Shown here: one piece after another, positions 17,535 to 27,291 of the stretch
How the letters are laid out: each line of letters opens with the position of its first letter
How positions within the stretch are numbered: the first letter of the stretch is position 1
Assembly (NCBI RefSeq): GCF_928381405.1
Contig: NZ_CAKMSB010000001.1
Location: forward strand, 124,001-188,000
Direction: 5' to 3'
DNA length: 64,000 nt
From: Rothia nasisuis
GTDB taxonomy: Bacteria; Actinomycetota; Actinomycetes; Actinomycetales; Micrococcaceae
Position numbers and translations under genes: made by a program
Notes under the pieces: generated by a model
Told to the model about the DNA's origin: nothing
The model's input: the letters and a program-made list of their open reading frames with translations, nothing else
The model's database searches: none

Positions 17535-17835
17535 CTTTCTCCGGAGAGTCGTTTCAACAGCTCCTTCACAAAGGCCTCATTATCGGCATCTCCAGCTACA
17601 GCGTAGTGCTCTGCTGAACGCACCAGGTAGCCCTGGGCCTGGGCTTCATAACCGCGTAGCCCTGGGTATACCAGGTCTTGGAGCGCTCAAAGTCGCCCAG
17701 CTCTGCATGCAGGGAGCCCACCTCGGTAGCAAAGTCAGGCAATTGCTCCGCATCGGGCTTAGCGTCAGCCAGTAGGGCCTGGGCGCGGGCCAGTTCACGG
17801 CCGGCTTCTTCGAGGGGAGTCAGGTTCTAGGTCAT
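17531..17835 (-). pseudogene. TPR-like protein, broken by a nonsense codon and a frameshift
   Basis: Reading from ATG 17835 gives M-T-stop-NLTPLEEAGRELARAQALLA, then a helical-repeat sequence through LHAELGDFERSKTWYTQGYAV. It then needs a frame change at about 17660 to continue YEAQAQGYLVRSAEHYAVAG and DNEAFVKELLKRLSGES-stop. Both parts are clearly coding-like, so the gene is inactivated twice (codon 3, probably from CAG, and a frameshift). It starts 7 bases after the rpe stop with AGGA upstream, so it was in the rpe operon. Confidence 0.75.
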
Positions 17836-17841
17836 GGCGTC

Positions 17842-18507
17842 CTAGTGGTGGTGGGCGGACGCAGCAGCCCGCCGCAGGCCCGCGATAGCGGCTTCGAGGT
17901 CGTCCGCCCCATAGACGGAGGAACCGGCGACAAAGCAGGTAGCACCGGCTTCTGCTGCGCGCACAATGGTTTCTTCGGTGATGCCGCCGTCCACCTGCAG
18001 AATGACCTCGGCCCCTGAGCCCTCAATTGCGGCGGCTGCCCGCTTGATCTTGGGCAGGGTGACATCAAGGAAGGCCTGGCCGCCAAAGCCCGGTTCCACA
18101 GTCATCACCAGGAGCATGTCGAGCTCGCTGAGCATATCCAGGTAGGGTTCAACGCCGGTGGCCGGGCGCAGGGCCATGCCCGCCTTAGCGCCGCTCTCAC
18201 GCAGGGTGCGGGCCAGTTTGATGGGAGCAATAGCGGCCTCGGCGTGGAAGGTCACCGACTCGCAGCCCACCTCAGCGTAGGCAGGGGCCCAACGGTCGGC
18301 GTCCTCAATCATCAAGTGCACGTCGAAAGGAATGGGCGAGACCTCTTTGAGACGCTTGACCACGGGCAGCCCCCAGGTCAGGTTGGGAACAAAATGGCCA
18401 TCCATCACGTCGATATGGGCGGCGTCAGCGGTCGAGATAGCGGCTAGTTCTTCTCCCAGCCGGGAGAAGTCAGCGCTCAGGATAGAGGGGTTAATCAGGC
18501 AGGTCAT
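17842..18507 (-). CDS. rpe: Ribulose-phosphate 3-epimerase
   Basis: Rpe interconverts ribulose 5-phosphate and xylulose 5-phosphate in the pentose phosphate pathway. The 221-residue TIM barrel has [46 protein letters not shown] and [11 protein letters not shown], covering the metal and catalytic residues. ATG 18507 was chosen, with AAAGGA upstream. It ends in a His-rich tail. Confidence 0.96.
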   Translation of the reverse strand: MTCLINPSILSADFSRLGEELAAISTADAAHIDVMDGHFVPNLTWGLPVVKRLKEVSPIPFDVHLMIEDADRWAPAYAEVGCESVTFHAEAAIAPIKLARTLRESGAKAGMALRPATGVEPYLDMLSELDMLLVMTVEPGFGGQAFLDVTLPKIKRAAAAIEGSGAEVILQVDGGITEETIVRAAEAGATCFVAGSSVYGADDLEAAIAGLRRAAASAHHH

Positions 18508-18683
18508 GCGAGTCCTTTCAACTGACGGGTTACTACCCATCGTAGCCCTGAAAGAGAGAGCAGCTGAAAAGCAAGCTCTCTCACAGTGCATTCGACGGGT
18601 TGACGAGTTCATCACCGCACCTCGAGAGTTAAGCTTTATACAGACTTGAGGCTAATTCATAGGTATTCGAAGGTAAGGTTTTC

Positions 18684-20036
18684 ATGAATTCGGTTCTGCT
18701 CGCGGTGTTAGTCATGCTCGCCCTCTCAGCCGCCCGAGTGCACGTGGTCCTTGCACTCTTTATCGGGGCGCTGGTCGGTGGCCTGGCCGGGGGCTTGGGA
18801 CTTGATGGCACTATGGTCGCCTACCAGGAGGGCCTGGCAGGCGGTGCCATGCTGGCCCTCTCCTACGCCCTGCTCGGTGCCTTCGCCATGGCTGTCTCAA
18901 GCTCAGGCCTACCCAAACTTCTGGCCGACGGCATCATCTCCAAGGTCGGTGTTGAGAGCGAAAACGGCAAAAACCGGGTCGAATTCACGGTCAAGTGGTT
19001 TCTGCTGGCGGGTATTTTGGCGATGTCTATCATGTCGCAGAACATGATTCCTGTACACATCGCCTTCATCCCCCTGATTATCCCGCCCCTACTGGCCGTC
19101 TTTAACCGCCTCCAGATTGATCGCCGCCTGCTGGCCTGTGTACTAACTTTTGGCCTGGTGACCACTTACATGTTCCTACCCGTCGGCTTTGGCGCGATCT
19201 TTCTCAATGACATTCTGTTAGGCAATATCCGTACTGCGGGCATGAACACCGACGGTATCAATGTCATGCAGGCCATGTCTATCCCAGCCCTCGGCATGGT
19301 CTTTGGCCTACTTGTTGCGGTTTTCTTCACCTACCGCAAGCCCCGCGTCTACCAGACTGTTGAGCTGGCACCCGTTGGTGACGAGCACGAGCCGGTCAAG
19401 AAATTCAACGTCATCGTAGCGGTTATCGCCATCCTGGCCACCTTCATCGTGCAGGTCGTGATGCAGGCCATCGGCACCGAAGCCAACCCCCTGCTGGTGG
19501 GTGCCCTCACCGGTTTGACCATTTTCATGGTGACCGGCGCAGTCAAGTGGCGTCAAGCCGATGACGTCTTCACGGCGGGCATGCGCATGATGGCGCTCAT
19601 CGGATTCATCATGATTTCAGCGCAGGGTTTCGCGGCTGTTATGACCGCAACCGGTGACGTTGATTCGCTGGTTACAGTCGTCTCTGACTTCTTTGCCGAT
19701 CATAAGGGAGCAGCCGCCTTCGCCATGCTCCTGGTAGGCCTGATTGTGACCATGGGCATCGGCTCTTCCTTCTCCACCCTGCCCATCATCACCGCCATAT
19801 ACGTGCCTCTCTGCTTGGCCCTGGGTTTCTCTCCCCTGGCGACCGTCGCCATTATCGGCACCGCAGGTGCCCTGGGTGATGCAGGGTCACCGGCCTCCGA
19901 TTCAACCCTGGGCCCAACGTCCGGTCTCAACGTAGACGGGCAACACGACCACATCCGGGACTCGGTTATCCCCACCTTCTTGCATTACAACCTGCCCCTG
20001 CTGGCATCAGGCTGGGTTGCGGCTATGGTGCTCTAG
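18684..20036 (+). CDS. Na+/H+ antiporter-family membrane protein (YuiF/NhaC-like)
   Basis: The 450-residue protein has about 11-12 membrane segments and belongs to the ion-transporter superfamily group annotated as Na+/H+ antiporter or amino acid transporter. Landmarks are SIMSQNMIPVHIAFIPLIIP in the first half and LGDAGSPASDSTLGPTSGLN, the conserved loop, near the C-terminus. The transported ion or amino acid cannot be read from sequence. It stands alone and ends at a strong bidirectional terminator. Confidence 0.8.
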   Translation: MNSVLLAVLVMLALSAARVHVVLALFIGALVGGLAGGLGLDGTMVAYQEGLAGGAMLALSYALLGAFAMAVSSSGLPKLLADGIISKVGVESENGKNRVEFTVKWFLLAGILAMSIMSQNMIPVHIAFIPLIIPPLLAVFNRLQIDRRLLACVLTFGLVTTYMFLPVGFGAIFLNDILLGNIRTAGMNTDGINVMQAMSIPALGMVFGLLVAVFFTYRKPRVYQTVELAPVGDEHEPVKKFNVIVAVIAILATFIVQVVMQAIGTEANPLLVGALTGLTIFMVTGAVKWRQADDVFTAGMRMMALIGFIMISAQGFAAVMTATGDVDSLVTVVSDFFADHKGAAAFAMLLVGLIVTMGIGSSFSTLPIITAIYVPLCLALGFSPLATVAIIGTAGALGDAGSPASDSTLGPTSGLNVDGQHDHIRDSVIPTFLHYNLPLLASGWVAAMVL

Positions 20037-20051
20037 CATTCCACTAGGAAC

Positions 20052-20102
20052 CAGGAAAACTCAAAAAGACCACGTGGTTTGTGGTCTTTTTGAGTTTTCC
20101 TG
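20052..20102. terminator. Strong bidirectional terminator
   Basis: A perfect 22-bp stem (20052-20073 with 20081-20102) has a 7-base loop. A-rich and T-rich stretches are inside the stem, so it serves both converging genes, the antiporter and rsmB. Confidence 0.85.
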
Positions 20103-20122
20103 ATTTCTAGGTTTGGGGGTGT

Positions 20123-21976
20123 CTAGTTCTTGCGGAAGAGGGCGAAGAACATGGCGTCGGTGCCGTGGATGTGCGGCCAGAGCTGGGCGGTGCTAGCACC
20201 CTCAGCTAGGGGCGCTCCCTTGGGGGCATCCGGTGTGAAGGCCGGATCCTTTTCGCCAGATAGGGCGGACGCCCCCACCTCGTCCGTGCGGGCAACGGCG
20301 CGGAGGGCCGCACCGGAGTCCAGCAGGGTCACATCGACCTTGCGCAGAATATCGTACACAATGCTCTGGGTTTCAGCCGTGTGGGGTGAGCAGGTCACAT
20401 AGGCGATGAGGCCGCCGGGGCGGGTCACCGAGGCCGCTGCCCTAAAGAGATCAAGCTGCAGAGGTAGAAGCTCAGCAATATCGCGGGGGCTCTTACGCCA
20501 GCGGGCTTCGGGGCGGCGGCGCAGAGCACCTAGGCCGGAGCAGGGCACATCGACCATGACCCGGTCAAAGAGCACATCGGCAGGCATGCCCTCGGGCAGG
20601 TTCTTGCCCTCATCTACGGTTCGGGCGATTTGGCGGCCGTCGCCGACAACCACCGAATAGGAGGAGGACGGCAGCGGAGCTAGGGAGCGGCTCACCAGTT
20701 CGGCCCGGTGCTCGGCGACCTCGTTAGCCAGCAGGCGGGCACCGCGTTTGGCCCCCAGGGCACCGAGCAGGGCGGCCTTACCGCCGGGGCCAGCGCAGAG
20801 GTCAAGCCAGTTGCTGTCGCTGCCCCCAAGGGGAGCGTCAGCCAGGGCTCGGGCAACCAGCTGGGAGCCGGCGTCCTGAGCTCGTACAGTACCCTCACGC
20901 ACAGACTCGAGCCGGGCCAAATCCCCAGCAGAGTAGAGGGCTGAGCCCTCCACCAGGGGGCCGTCCTCAGCGCCGGCGGCACGGGCCTCGTCCAAAGACC
21001 CCAGACCGGGAAGCTCAACCAGGTTAACCACGGGTGAGACGTTGTCGGCGTCCAGCAGGGCCTGCACCTCTTTGGGGTTACGCCCGTGGGCTGCCAGGGC
21101 CTGACGGAAAGCACGGACGACCCAAACAGGGTGAGACTTCTCAAGGGCCAGGCGGGTCAGCTCATCGGGAGCTTCTTCGGCAATCAGAACGTACCAGTCC
21201 TCCGGGGTGCGTTCAGAGACCCTGCGGAGCACAGCGTTCACGAAGTTGGCCGGGCCGGTGCCAATCTTAGCCCGTGCCAGGGCAACGGTCTGGTTGAGGG
21301 CGGCGTGGTCGGGCACGCGCATGGCCAGAAGCTGGTGTGCTCCCAGGCGCAGCACCAGCAGAATCTTGGTGCCAATTTTTTCTACCGGCCGGTCTACGCA
21401 GTGGGCCAGAATCGCGTCGTAGGTGCCCTGGTTACGTAGGGTTCCGTAGGTCAGTTCAGTGGCGAAACCTGCGTCGCGGGCGTCAAGCCGGGCAGACCGA
21501 ATGGCCTTGGGTAGCACCAGGTTGGCGTAGGAGTCGTCCAGGGCAACAGCGCTCAGCACCTCAAAGGCTACGGCGCGGGCTGCATCGGCTGTACGGGCGC
21601 GCTGGGAGGGAGCGGATGCCGAGAAAGAGCGATCCTTGACCGCCTTGCGGTTGCGCTCATGCCCCTTAGCGTTCCGGCGGGTCTCTCCCCCGCCGCCCTG
21701 TTTGGTCTGCGGTTCTTCGCTACGGAAGCGCTGGCCCCGAGGTGGCTTACCGCCCTGTTTATTCTGGTGGGAGGACGCACCTGCCCCACCCGAACGGTTG
21801 CCACGCCAACCACGGGGGTTGGGGGTGCCCCCGGACTGCCCCTGCCGGGTGCGTTCATCGCGTTTACGGGCCCCGGCCCGGCCAGCTCGGTTAGCGCCGG
21901 ATCGGTTAGATCCAGCCCGGCCCTTGCCACCGTTGGATCGGCCGCTTGAGCCGCGTCCGCCTGAATTTATGCTCAT
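20123..21976 (-). CDS. rsmB: 16S rRNA (cytosine-967-C5)-methyltransferase with a long basic N-terminus
   Basis: The 617-residue protein has three parts. Residues 1 to about 125 are Gly/Arg/Ser-rich and disordered. About 130-270 is a NusB-like RNA-binding domain (ARAVAFEVLSAVALDDSYAN). About 360-615 is the SAM methyltransferase, with DLCAGPGGKAALL, DVPCSGLGALRRRPEARW (catalytic Cys) and YVTCSPHTAET (second Cys). RsmB is usually about 430-470 residues, and the extra length is the N-terminal tail. It overlaps the fmt stop by 4 bases, in the order def, fmt, rsmB. Confidence 0.93.
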   Translation of the reverse strand: MSINSGGRGSSGRSNGGKGRAGSNRSGANRAGRAGARKRDERTRQGQSGGTPNPRGWRGNRSGGAGASSHQNKQGGKPPRGQRFRSEEPQTKQGGGGETRRNAKGHERNRKAVKDRSFSASAPSQRARTADAARAVAFEVLSAVALDDSYANLVLPKAIRSARLDARDAGFATELTYGTLRNQGTYDAILAHCVDRPVEKIGTKILLVLRLGAHQLLAMRVPDHAALNQTVALARAKIGTGPANFVNAVLRRVSERTPEDWYVLIAEEAPDELTRLALEKSHPVWVVRAFRQALAAHGRNPKEVQALLDADNVSPVVNLVELPGLGSLDEARAAGAEDGPLVEGSALYSAGDLARLESVREGTVRAQDAGSQLVARALADAPLGGSDSNWLDLCAGPGGKAALLGALGAKRGARLLANEVAEHRAELVSRSLAPLPSSSYSVVVGDGRQIARTVDEGKNLPEGMPADVLFDRVMVDVPCSGLGALRRRPEARWRKSPRDIAELLPLQLDLFRAAASVTRPGGLIAYVTCSPHTAETQSIVYDILRKVDVTLLDSGAALRAVARTDEVGASALSGEKDPAFTPDAPKGAPLAEGASTAQLWPHIHGTDAMFFALFRKN

Positions 21977-22899
21977 ACCAGCACCACTTTCCCTTCTGCC
22001 AGGGCGGTACCCTGACCGCGCGCCCAGTCAGCGGCATTCATCATTTTCTTGCCCGCAGGTTGCACCTGGGTCAGTTCAAGAGCTCCGTCGGAGCAGGTGA
22101 CGGCTACTCTTTTACCGGCCCAGAAGAGGGTGCCGGGCTCCCCTACAGCCGGCACGTCGAGGGGCTTGACCATGCCGAGTTTGAAGCGGGCCCCGCCTAG
22201 TTCTGCCCAGGCCCCGGGCTCAGGGGTCACCCCGCGCACCTGCGCGATAATCTCAGCGCACGGGCGGGTAAAGTCCACCTTGCCATCGGCAATGGTGAGC
22301 TTGGCTGCATGGGTGGCGTCGCCGGTCTGCGGGGTACCGGTGGCCCCGGCAGCAATATCGTCAAAGGTCGCAGCCAGCAGGGCACCGCCTGTCGAAGCCA
22401 GGCGTTTCAGCATATCCCCTGCGGTATCCAGCTCCCCCACCGTGGCAGATTCAGAGCGGAAGACCGGGCCGGTATCCAGACCAGCATCGATACGGAAGGT
22501 GTTAGAGAAAATTTCGGTCTCCCCCGCCATCAGGGCCCGCTGTACGGGGGCCGCCCCGCGCCAGGCAGGCAGCTGGGAGAAGTGCAGGTTGATCCAGCCC
22601 TGAGGTAGCAGGTTGAGTGCGCTTTGCGGTAGCAGGACGCCGAAGGCCACCACCGCCGCAAGGTCTGCACCCAGGTGAGTGACAGCGTCCGCAACCTCAT
22701 CGGACCAGCGGTTGGCCTTGATGATGGGCAGACTCAGCTCCTGAGCGCGGGCGGCCACCGGGGACGGGGTCAGTACCCGCTTGCGCCCCACGGGGGCGTC
22801 CTCGCGGGTGAGCACCCCGACTACCTCATAGCCCGCTTCGAGCAGGCCGTTCAGGGGTGCGACGGCGACCTCTGGAGTGCCGGCATAGAGAACCTTCAT
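21973..22899 (-). CDS. fmt: Methionyl-tRNA formyltransferase
   Basis: Fmt formylates initiator Met-tRNA. The 308-residue protein has the N-terminal formyltransferase fold (KVLYAGTPEVAVAPLNGLLE), GWINLHFSQLPAWRGAAPVQ (N-x-H-x-S-L-L-P-type active-site loop), and the C-terminal OB domain. ATG 22899 has GGAAAGG upstream. It is coupled to rsmB by a 4-base overlap. Confidence 0.96.
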   Translation of the reverse strand: MKVLYAGTPEVAVAPLNGLLEAGYEVVGVLTREDAPVGRKRVLTPSPVAARAQELSLPIIKANRWSDEVADAVTHLGADLAAVVAFGVLLPQSALNLLPQGWINLHFSQLPAWRGAAPVQRALMAGETEIFSNTFRIDAGLDTGPVFRSESATVGELDTAGDMLKRLASTGGALLAATFDDIAAGATGTPQTGDATHAAKLTIADGKVDFTRPCAEIIAQVRGVTPEPGAWAELGGARFKLGMVKPLDVPAVGEPGTLFWAGKRVAVTCSDGALELTQVQPAGKKMMNAADWARGQGTALAEGKVVLV

Positions 22900-22947
22900 G
22901 CTTACCTTTCCACTCGAATTCAAGAATCAGCTCAAGAGTCAGCTGGC

Positions 22948-23598
22948 CTAGATACCAAAAGCGCCGGGCTCGATACGGGCAGACTGCCGGGCGCTACCCT
23001 GCTGAGCCGCACCCGACCGAATAGCCACAGAACCAAAAGAACCGCCCAGGGCACCAAAGCCCGATGACGTCTTGGCAGCTCGTTCGCCCTGAACGGCCGC
23101 GGCAACCTGGTTGTAGTCGGCCTGGCGAATCTTACGCCAGATATTTTTCTTGTCCTCCCCCTCGACCCGGTCGATGAACATGGTGCCGTAGAGGTGGTCA
23201 GTCTCATGCTGGAGCATGCGGGCAAAGAGTCCCTCGCCCTCGTAGACCACCGGTTCACCCTTGCAGTTCACGCCGGTCACGCGAGCCCAGTTCTTGCGCG
23301 GGGTAGCAGCAGACAAACCGGGTACAGACAGGCAGCCCTCGCCGCCCTCCTGGGGTTCGTCGCCCACCTCAAGTAGAGGGTTGATAATGTGCCCCTCGCG
23401 GCCGTCAATATTGCCGAAGGTAAAGATTCGCTTGGAGATGCCCACCTGGGGCCCAGCTAAACCTACGCCCTCAACGTCGTACATGGTTTCGAGCATGTCG
23501 GCCACCAGTTTTTCCAGGTCGGCGTCGAATACGGTGATGGGCTCGCACTCGGTGCGCAACACAGGGTCGCCTACGGTGCGTATGGGCAAAATAGTCAT
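22948..23598 (-). CDS. def: Peptide deformylase
   Basis: Def removes the formyl group from new proteins, the counterpart of fmt, its neighbour. The 216-residue protein shows all three motifs: GVGLAGPQVG (motif 1, with Gly in place of the usual second Ala), EGCLS (metal Cys) and QHETDHLYG (metal His pair with catalytic Glu). A C-terminal tail of about 35 residues, rich in Ser, Ala and Gly, extends past the usual end. Confidence 0.96.
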   Translation of the reverse strand: MTILPIRTVGDPVLRTECEPITVFDADLEKLVADMLETMYDVEGVGLAGPQVGISKRIFTFGNIDGREGHIINPLLEVGDEPQEGGEGCLSVPGLSAATPRKNWARVTGVNCKGEPVVYEGEGLFARMLQHETDHLYGTMFIDRVEGEDKKNIWRKIRQADYNQVAAAVQGERAAKTSSGFGALGGSFGSVAIRSGAAQQGSARQSARIEPGAFGI

Positions 23599-23621
23599 GC
23601 TTCTCTTTCTCGTCGGTGAGT

Positions 23622-24491
23622 TTAGGACGCCGCCGCATCTGGGTGCTCTGCACTATTTACCACCGGCGGAGGAACCACCGGCATCAGGGAGTCTTCGCTG
23701 GTTTCTGAGAGGTCGCGGCTAAGATCCCAGACCCGTTTAAGGGCGCAGAATCTGTACCAGTTGCGCTCTAACACCTGGGGGTTAGCTTGTTGAGGCACCA
23801 CCTGGGTCTCTCCCAGTGCCACACCCATGAGGATGCTCGCGCCCCCATGTTTCCAAGGTTCCCAGTCCCCCTGCTCGGCATCTACCAAGGCCTCTTCAGC
23901 CTTGACGCCAGCTACCAGTTGCATGACCACCTTGTCATCAAGGGGTTTAACCCGCCCCTTGCGGTCGGTTCCCTTGGTCTTATAGTCAATGATGCAGGTG
24001 TGCCCGGCTATTTCAGCCACCAAATCGAGGGTACCCGCATAGCCTACGGTTTCGTTCCAGATAGTTACTTCGGTAGCTAGCGGTTTAGGCCTGTAGCGCT
24101 CCCACCACTCGTCAAAGCGATCAGCGTAGGCCTGCTCGCCGTGGGCAATCAGGTTTTCCCGGTAGCCCTCCACCTCGTGGGGTAGCCCCATAGCACGCAG
24201 GGCCACCTGCTCTGCGTAGTTATGGACGCGGTCGCCCCTGGCCGCTGCGGCGTCCCGGTAGCGCTCGGAGGCAGCGGCAGCGTCCCGAATCACCGCGAAT
24301 TTGAGGCCTGCGGAATTAGAAGCCCGGTAGGATCGCTGGTCCTCTAGGGCGGCCTTGGCCGCCATGTAACCGTGCCAGCCCGAGAGGTCGCTAGCCTGCT
24401 GCCCAATGACCGTGGTGATAGAGGGAACCAACAGCTCCCCGCCCCTGGTGCGCGCGTACATGCGACCATAGTCGGTGGCCTGTGCGAGCAT
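23622..24491 (-). CDS. PD-(D/E)xK nuclease-like protein (RecB/Cas4-like fold)
   Basis: The protein is 289 residues from ATG 24491. An upstream in-frame extension to 24584 has no clear ribosome site. The core motif is YAGTLDLVAEIAGHTCIIDYKTKG, matching G-x-x-D...D-x-K of RecB-family nucleases, preceded by a helical region (RGDRVHNYAEQVALRAMGLP). Such proteins in actinobacteria are annotated as Cas4/RecB-like or hypothetical. The role could be DNA repair. No cas genes are nearby, so CRISPR function is not implied. It follows 5' of def in the same direction. Confidence 0.65.
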   Translation of the reverse strand: MLAQATDYGRMYARTRGGELLVPSITTVIGQQASDLSGWHGYMAAKAALEDQRSYRASNSAGLKFAVIRDAAAASERYRDAAAARGDRVHNYAEQVALRAMGLPHEVEGYRENLIAHGEQAYADRFDEWWERYRPKPLATEVTIWNETVGYAGTLDLVAEIAGHTCIIDYKTKGTDRKGRVKPLDDKVVMQLVAGVKAEEALVDAEQGDWEPWKHGGASILMGVALGETQVVPQQANPQVLERNWYRFCALKRVWDLSRDLSETSEDSLMPVVPPPVVNSAEHPDAAAS

Positions 24492-24629
24492 GGGAGTAGT
24501 CAAAAGTCGCTGTTCCTGACGTGGCTGGGTGAGGTAAGAGAGTCTGGGTCTAGGGTTCCCAGGCGCTCTACCAATTATACGCACCAGGCTCCTTGAGCAC
24601 GAGGGTGTCAGCAGGTTAGACCGCTTACC

Positions 24630-25850
24630 CTAGCTATACTGGCGAGCGCCAGCTTCAGCCGCCCCCATGGACTCAACAATCTGCTGAACACGAGCGTTGG
24701 ACTGCTGGGCGTAGGCTTCATCAACGCAGTCGCTAGCGGGTCGGCTAGGTGAGGTGATGCAGTAGCGGTAGGACGGGGAGTCAACCATGGTGCTAGAGAC
24801 CCAGCGCAGGTCACGCACCTGCCACCTGCCGTCCGCTGCCCTCTCAAAGATGGGGTTGACCATGATGCCCTCGTTATTGGCTAGGTAGCTGGGTGAGAGT
24901 TCGGTGAGGTTGTTCCCCATACCGTAGACAATCCAGGTGTCCTTGTAGTGTTCGATAGGCTGGACGGCGTGGGCATGCTGCCCGACAATCAGGTCAAACT
25001 GCCCTGAATCAACCAGTTCATGGGCCACCTCGACCTGCTGGGCTGAGGGTTCATGCACGTACTCATCACCGGCGTGCATATTGGCAATAACCAGGTCAGC
25101 CCCCTCTTCCCGAGCACGGGTTGCCTTAGCAATCATGGCTTGGGGGTCGAGCATATCAACCTGCCAGGAGTGTTCGGGCACATTTCCGTTGAGCCCGTAG
25201 GTACCGGTAATCATCGCCACCCGCGCCCCGTTGGCGGTGGTGAAAATATCGGGTTGTTCAGCTTCTTCCTCGGTCAGCGATGTGCCGGTAACACCCATAC
25301 CGGCTGCCTCAACCGCCCGATAGGTTCGCTCTAACCCCTCGGTGCCGTGGTCGAAAGAATGGTTAGAGGCCGTCATGCAGACATCCCACCCGGTGTCCGC
25401 TGCGGCCGTCAGAATCTGGGGCGGCACATTGAAGTTGGGGTAGCCAGAAAAGGGGCCGTCTTCATGGGCAACTACTGTTTCCATCTGGCAGACCGCTAGA
25501 TCTGCGCGATCCAGGTAGGGTTTCTGCTCACTGATGAGGGGCCTAAAATCTAATCCATTGGCCCCGGCTGCGGCTGCATCAGCTTCAGCCTGGGCCCAGA
25601 GCATGTTGTGCATGAGAAAATCACCGGTGAAGAGCAGGGAGACGCAGTCTGCCTCGCCGCAGGCTCCACCTGCTGCCGACGCAGTCAGGGTACCCGATTC
25701 GCTCGTCTGCCCTGCTTCCCCGGGGGCTACCTGCCCCTGCCCGCTCTGCTGTACGGCGACGTCCGCCCCGCTACTTTCCGTAGTCTGCGAGCTACAGCCT
25801 GCCAGGGCCAGGGCGCTTAGGGAGAGGAAGGCTAGAAGGCTACGGCGCAC
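24630..25850 (-). CDS. CapA-family lipoprotein (poly-gamma-glutamate synthesis-like)
   Basis: The 406-residue protein begins with a lipoprotein signal (LALAGC). The metallophosphatase-like CapA domain spans about 65-370: LLFTGDFLMHNMLWAQAEA, METVVAHEDGP, TASNHSFDHGTEGL (metal-binding N-H and D-H), VIANMHAGDEY and VGQHAHAVQP. In Bacillus, CapA/PgsA helps make or export poly-gamma-glutamate. No capB or capC is nearby, so a general cell-surface role is as likely. The 244 bases upstream (25851-26094) show no feature. Confidence 0.85.
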   Translation of the reverse strand: MRRSLLAFLSLSALALAGCSSQTTESSGADVAVQQSGQGQVAPGEAGQTSESGTLTASAAGGACGEADCVSLLFTGDFLMHNMLWAQAEADAAAAGANGLDFRPLISEQKPYLDRADLAVCQMETVVAHEDGPFSGYPNFNVPPQILTAAADTGWDVCMTASNHSFDHGTEGLERTYRAVEAAGMGVTGTSLTEEEAEQPDIFTTANGARVAMITGTYGLNGNVPEHSWQVDMLDPQAMIAKATRAREEGADLVIANMHAGDEYVHEPSAQQVEVAHELVDSGQFDLIVGQHAHAVQPIEHYKDTWIVYGMGNNLTELSPSYLANNEGIMVNPIFERAADGRWQVRDLRWVSSTMVDSPSYRYCITSPSRPASDCVDEAYAQQSNARVQQIVESMGAAEAGARQYS

Positions 25851-26094
25851 GGTGGGGTCCTTTCGGTGAAGGCAGTACCATCACGACCCTACCCTAAAGT
25901 GCCCCAGGGCACACATTGTTACCAGATGTCCATACCAGCCAGAACGTAGGTTGATTGCCCTCCAGCTCAGTTGACCTCAGGCCACACACTTCTCGACTGT
26001 GCAGTGGGCAGGGGCGGCAGGGAATTTACGGCGGACGGTCACGGGGCACCTTCTTCGTTGAGGGTCTTTACCCTACCCTTTATTATCATTCTTT

Positions 26095-26895
26095 TCAGCG
26101 CCGGAAGGCAGGCTTGGCAGTTTTGAGGCTCGCGTAAATACCCGCTATCGGCTCACCGCGCAGATTGCGGGGCCGGTAAGAGGCCAGAAGTTTGAGTAGC
26201 CGAGCCGTGCGCTGGCCGGTTTCTGGCTGGTAGTCGATGACGGCGCATCTGCCGACGCCTTCCCCGGCAACCAGCGTAAGACCGTGCAGTTCAGCTGGCA
26301 CACCGCGTCCTGCCTGCAGGGTAAGAGTTTTGCCCTGCCAGTTATCTTCGATGTGGGGCGTTGAAGTTTCTACCACCAGGTTGCATCGTAGCCTTGCCGC
26401 TATCTGATCTGGGTTCAGCGGTTGCACCGGGTTGAGCTGTCGGGCAATCTCTCCCAGGGAGGCACTGCCGATTAGGGATAGCGCGCCGGCGTACACCAGG
26501 TTTTGCCGGGGTGCGAAGGCCAGGGCCACGGGCTCTCCCAGGTAGGTACTCAGAGCATCATTGACCGGGTGCTCGTAGAGTGCCAACTGTTTCTCTGTGC
26601 CCCAGGAGGTGAAGGTACGGGTGGTAGCTTTGTTGAGGGTGGGGACGGTGTAGTTTCCTGCTCCGGGGATGTGTAGGGTGAGGTCTGCTTCGCCCTGGCG
26701 GACGGTGAGGTCGGTGGTGATGCCCATTAGGGCAGGGTGGGCAACGGTGCGTAGCACGGTGTGGTCGGCGGGTGAGACGAGGGCCCAGCGGCGGTTATAG
26801 AGGGGGCCGGACGCGGTGAGCTCGGCTGTGTTGTGTGCTTGGTGGCGGGCGCCTTTGAGGGGACTGTACCCGAAGTGCGTGACGGTCAGGGGCAT
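26095..26895 (-). CDS. MOSC-domain protein
   Basis: The protein is 266 residues from ATG 26895. It has an N-terminal MOSC_N beta-barrel (FGYSPLKGARH, NRRWALVSPAD) and a C-terminal MOSC domain with the conserved cysteine in VGRCAVIDYQPETGQ. MOSC proteins handle molybdenum-cofactor sulfur or reduce N-hydroxylated compounds (YcbX/mARC-like). Upstream, the frame remains open through the tandem tRNA-derived repeats, giving a spurious repeat-containing extension that should not be annotated. Confidence 0.85.
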   Translation of the reverse strand: MPLTVTHFGYSPLKGARHQAHNTAELTASGPLYNRRWALVSPADHTVLRTVAHPALMGITTDLTVRQGEADLTLHIPGAGNYTVPTLNKATTRTFTSWGTEKQLALYEHPVNDALSTYLGEPVALAFAPRQNLVYAGALSLIGSASLGEIARQLNPVQPLNPDQIAARLRCNLVVETSTPHIEDNWQGKTLTLQAGRGVPAELHGLTLVAGEGVGRCAVIDYQPETGQRTARLLKLLASYRPRNLRGEPIAGIYASLKTAKPAFRR

Positions 26896-26958
26896 GGTTC
26901 TAGTGTTGCACAGTGCATGAAAAAGGCTCCCCGGCCTGAGCCAGTGAGCATTGCTGTG

Positions 26959-27291
26959 TGCGCGATACTGGGATCGAACCAGACGGAAGGAAATTTTCCG
27001 AGCGGGCGAGGAAGCGAAAATTTCCTGGAGTGGTCGCTGGTGAGTAACCTTTATTTTGCTATCTTTGTGTGCGCGATACTGGGATCGAACCAGACGGAAG
27101 GAAATTTTCCGAGCGGGCGAGGAAGCGAAAATTTCCTGGAGTGGTCGCTGGTGAGTAACCTTTATTTTGCTATCTTTGTGTGCGCGATACTGGGATCGAA
27201 CCAGACGGAAGGAAATTTTCCGAGCGGGCGAGGAAACAAAAATTTCCTGGAGTGGTCGCTGGTGAGTAACCTTTATTTTGCTATCTTTGTG
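26959..27291 (-). repeat. Three tandem 111-bp units carrying the tRNA-Val 3' end
   Basis: Units start at 26959, 27070 and 27181, and the intact tRNA begins at 27292, so the period is exactly 111. Each unit holds the last roughly 25 bases of tRNA-Val (T arm and acceptor), a roughly 58-base element with a hairpin (GGAAATTTT paired with AAAATTTCC), and a roughly 27-base locus-specific flank. The first two units are nearly identical. The third differs at a few bases in the hairpin loop side (AAACAAA for AAGCGAA). They lie directly downstream of the tRNA and may be transcribed with it. Confidence 0.93.

Noticed and set aside
23622-24491. Cas4
   Set aside because: The nuclease motif fits RecB-like proteins in general. 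No CRISPR neighbours and no Fe-S cysteine pattern was seen.
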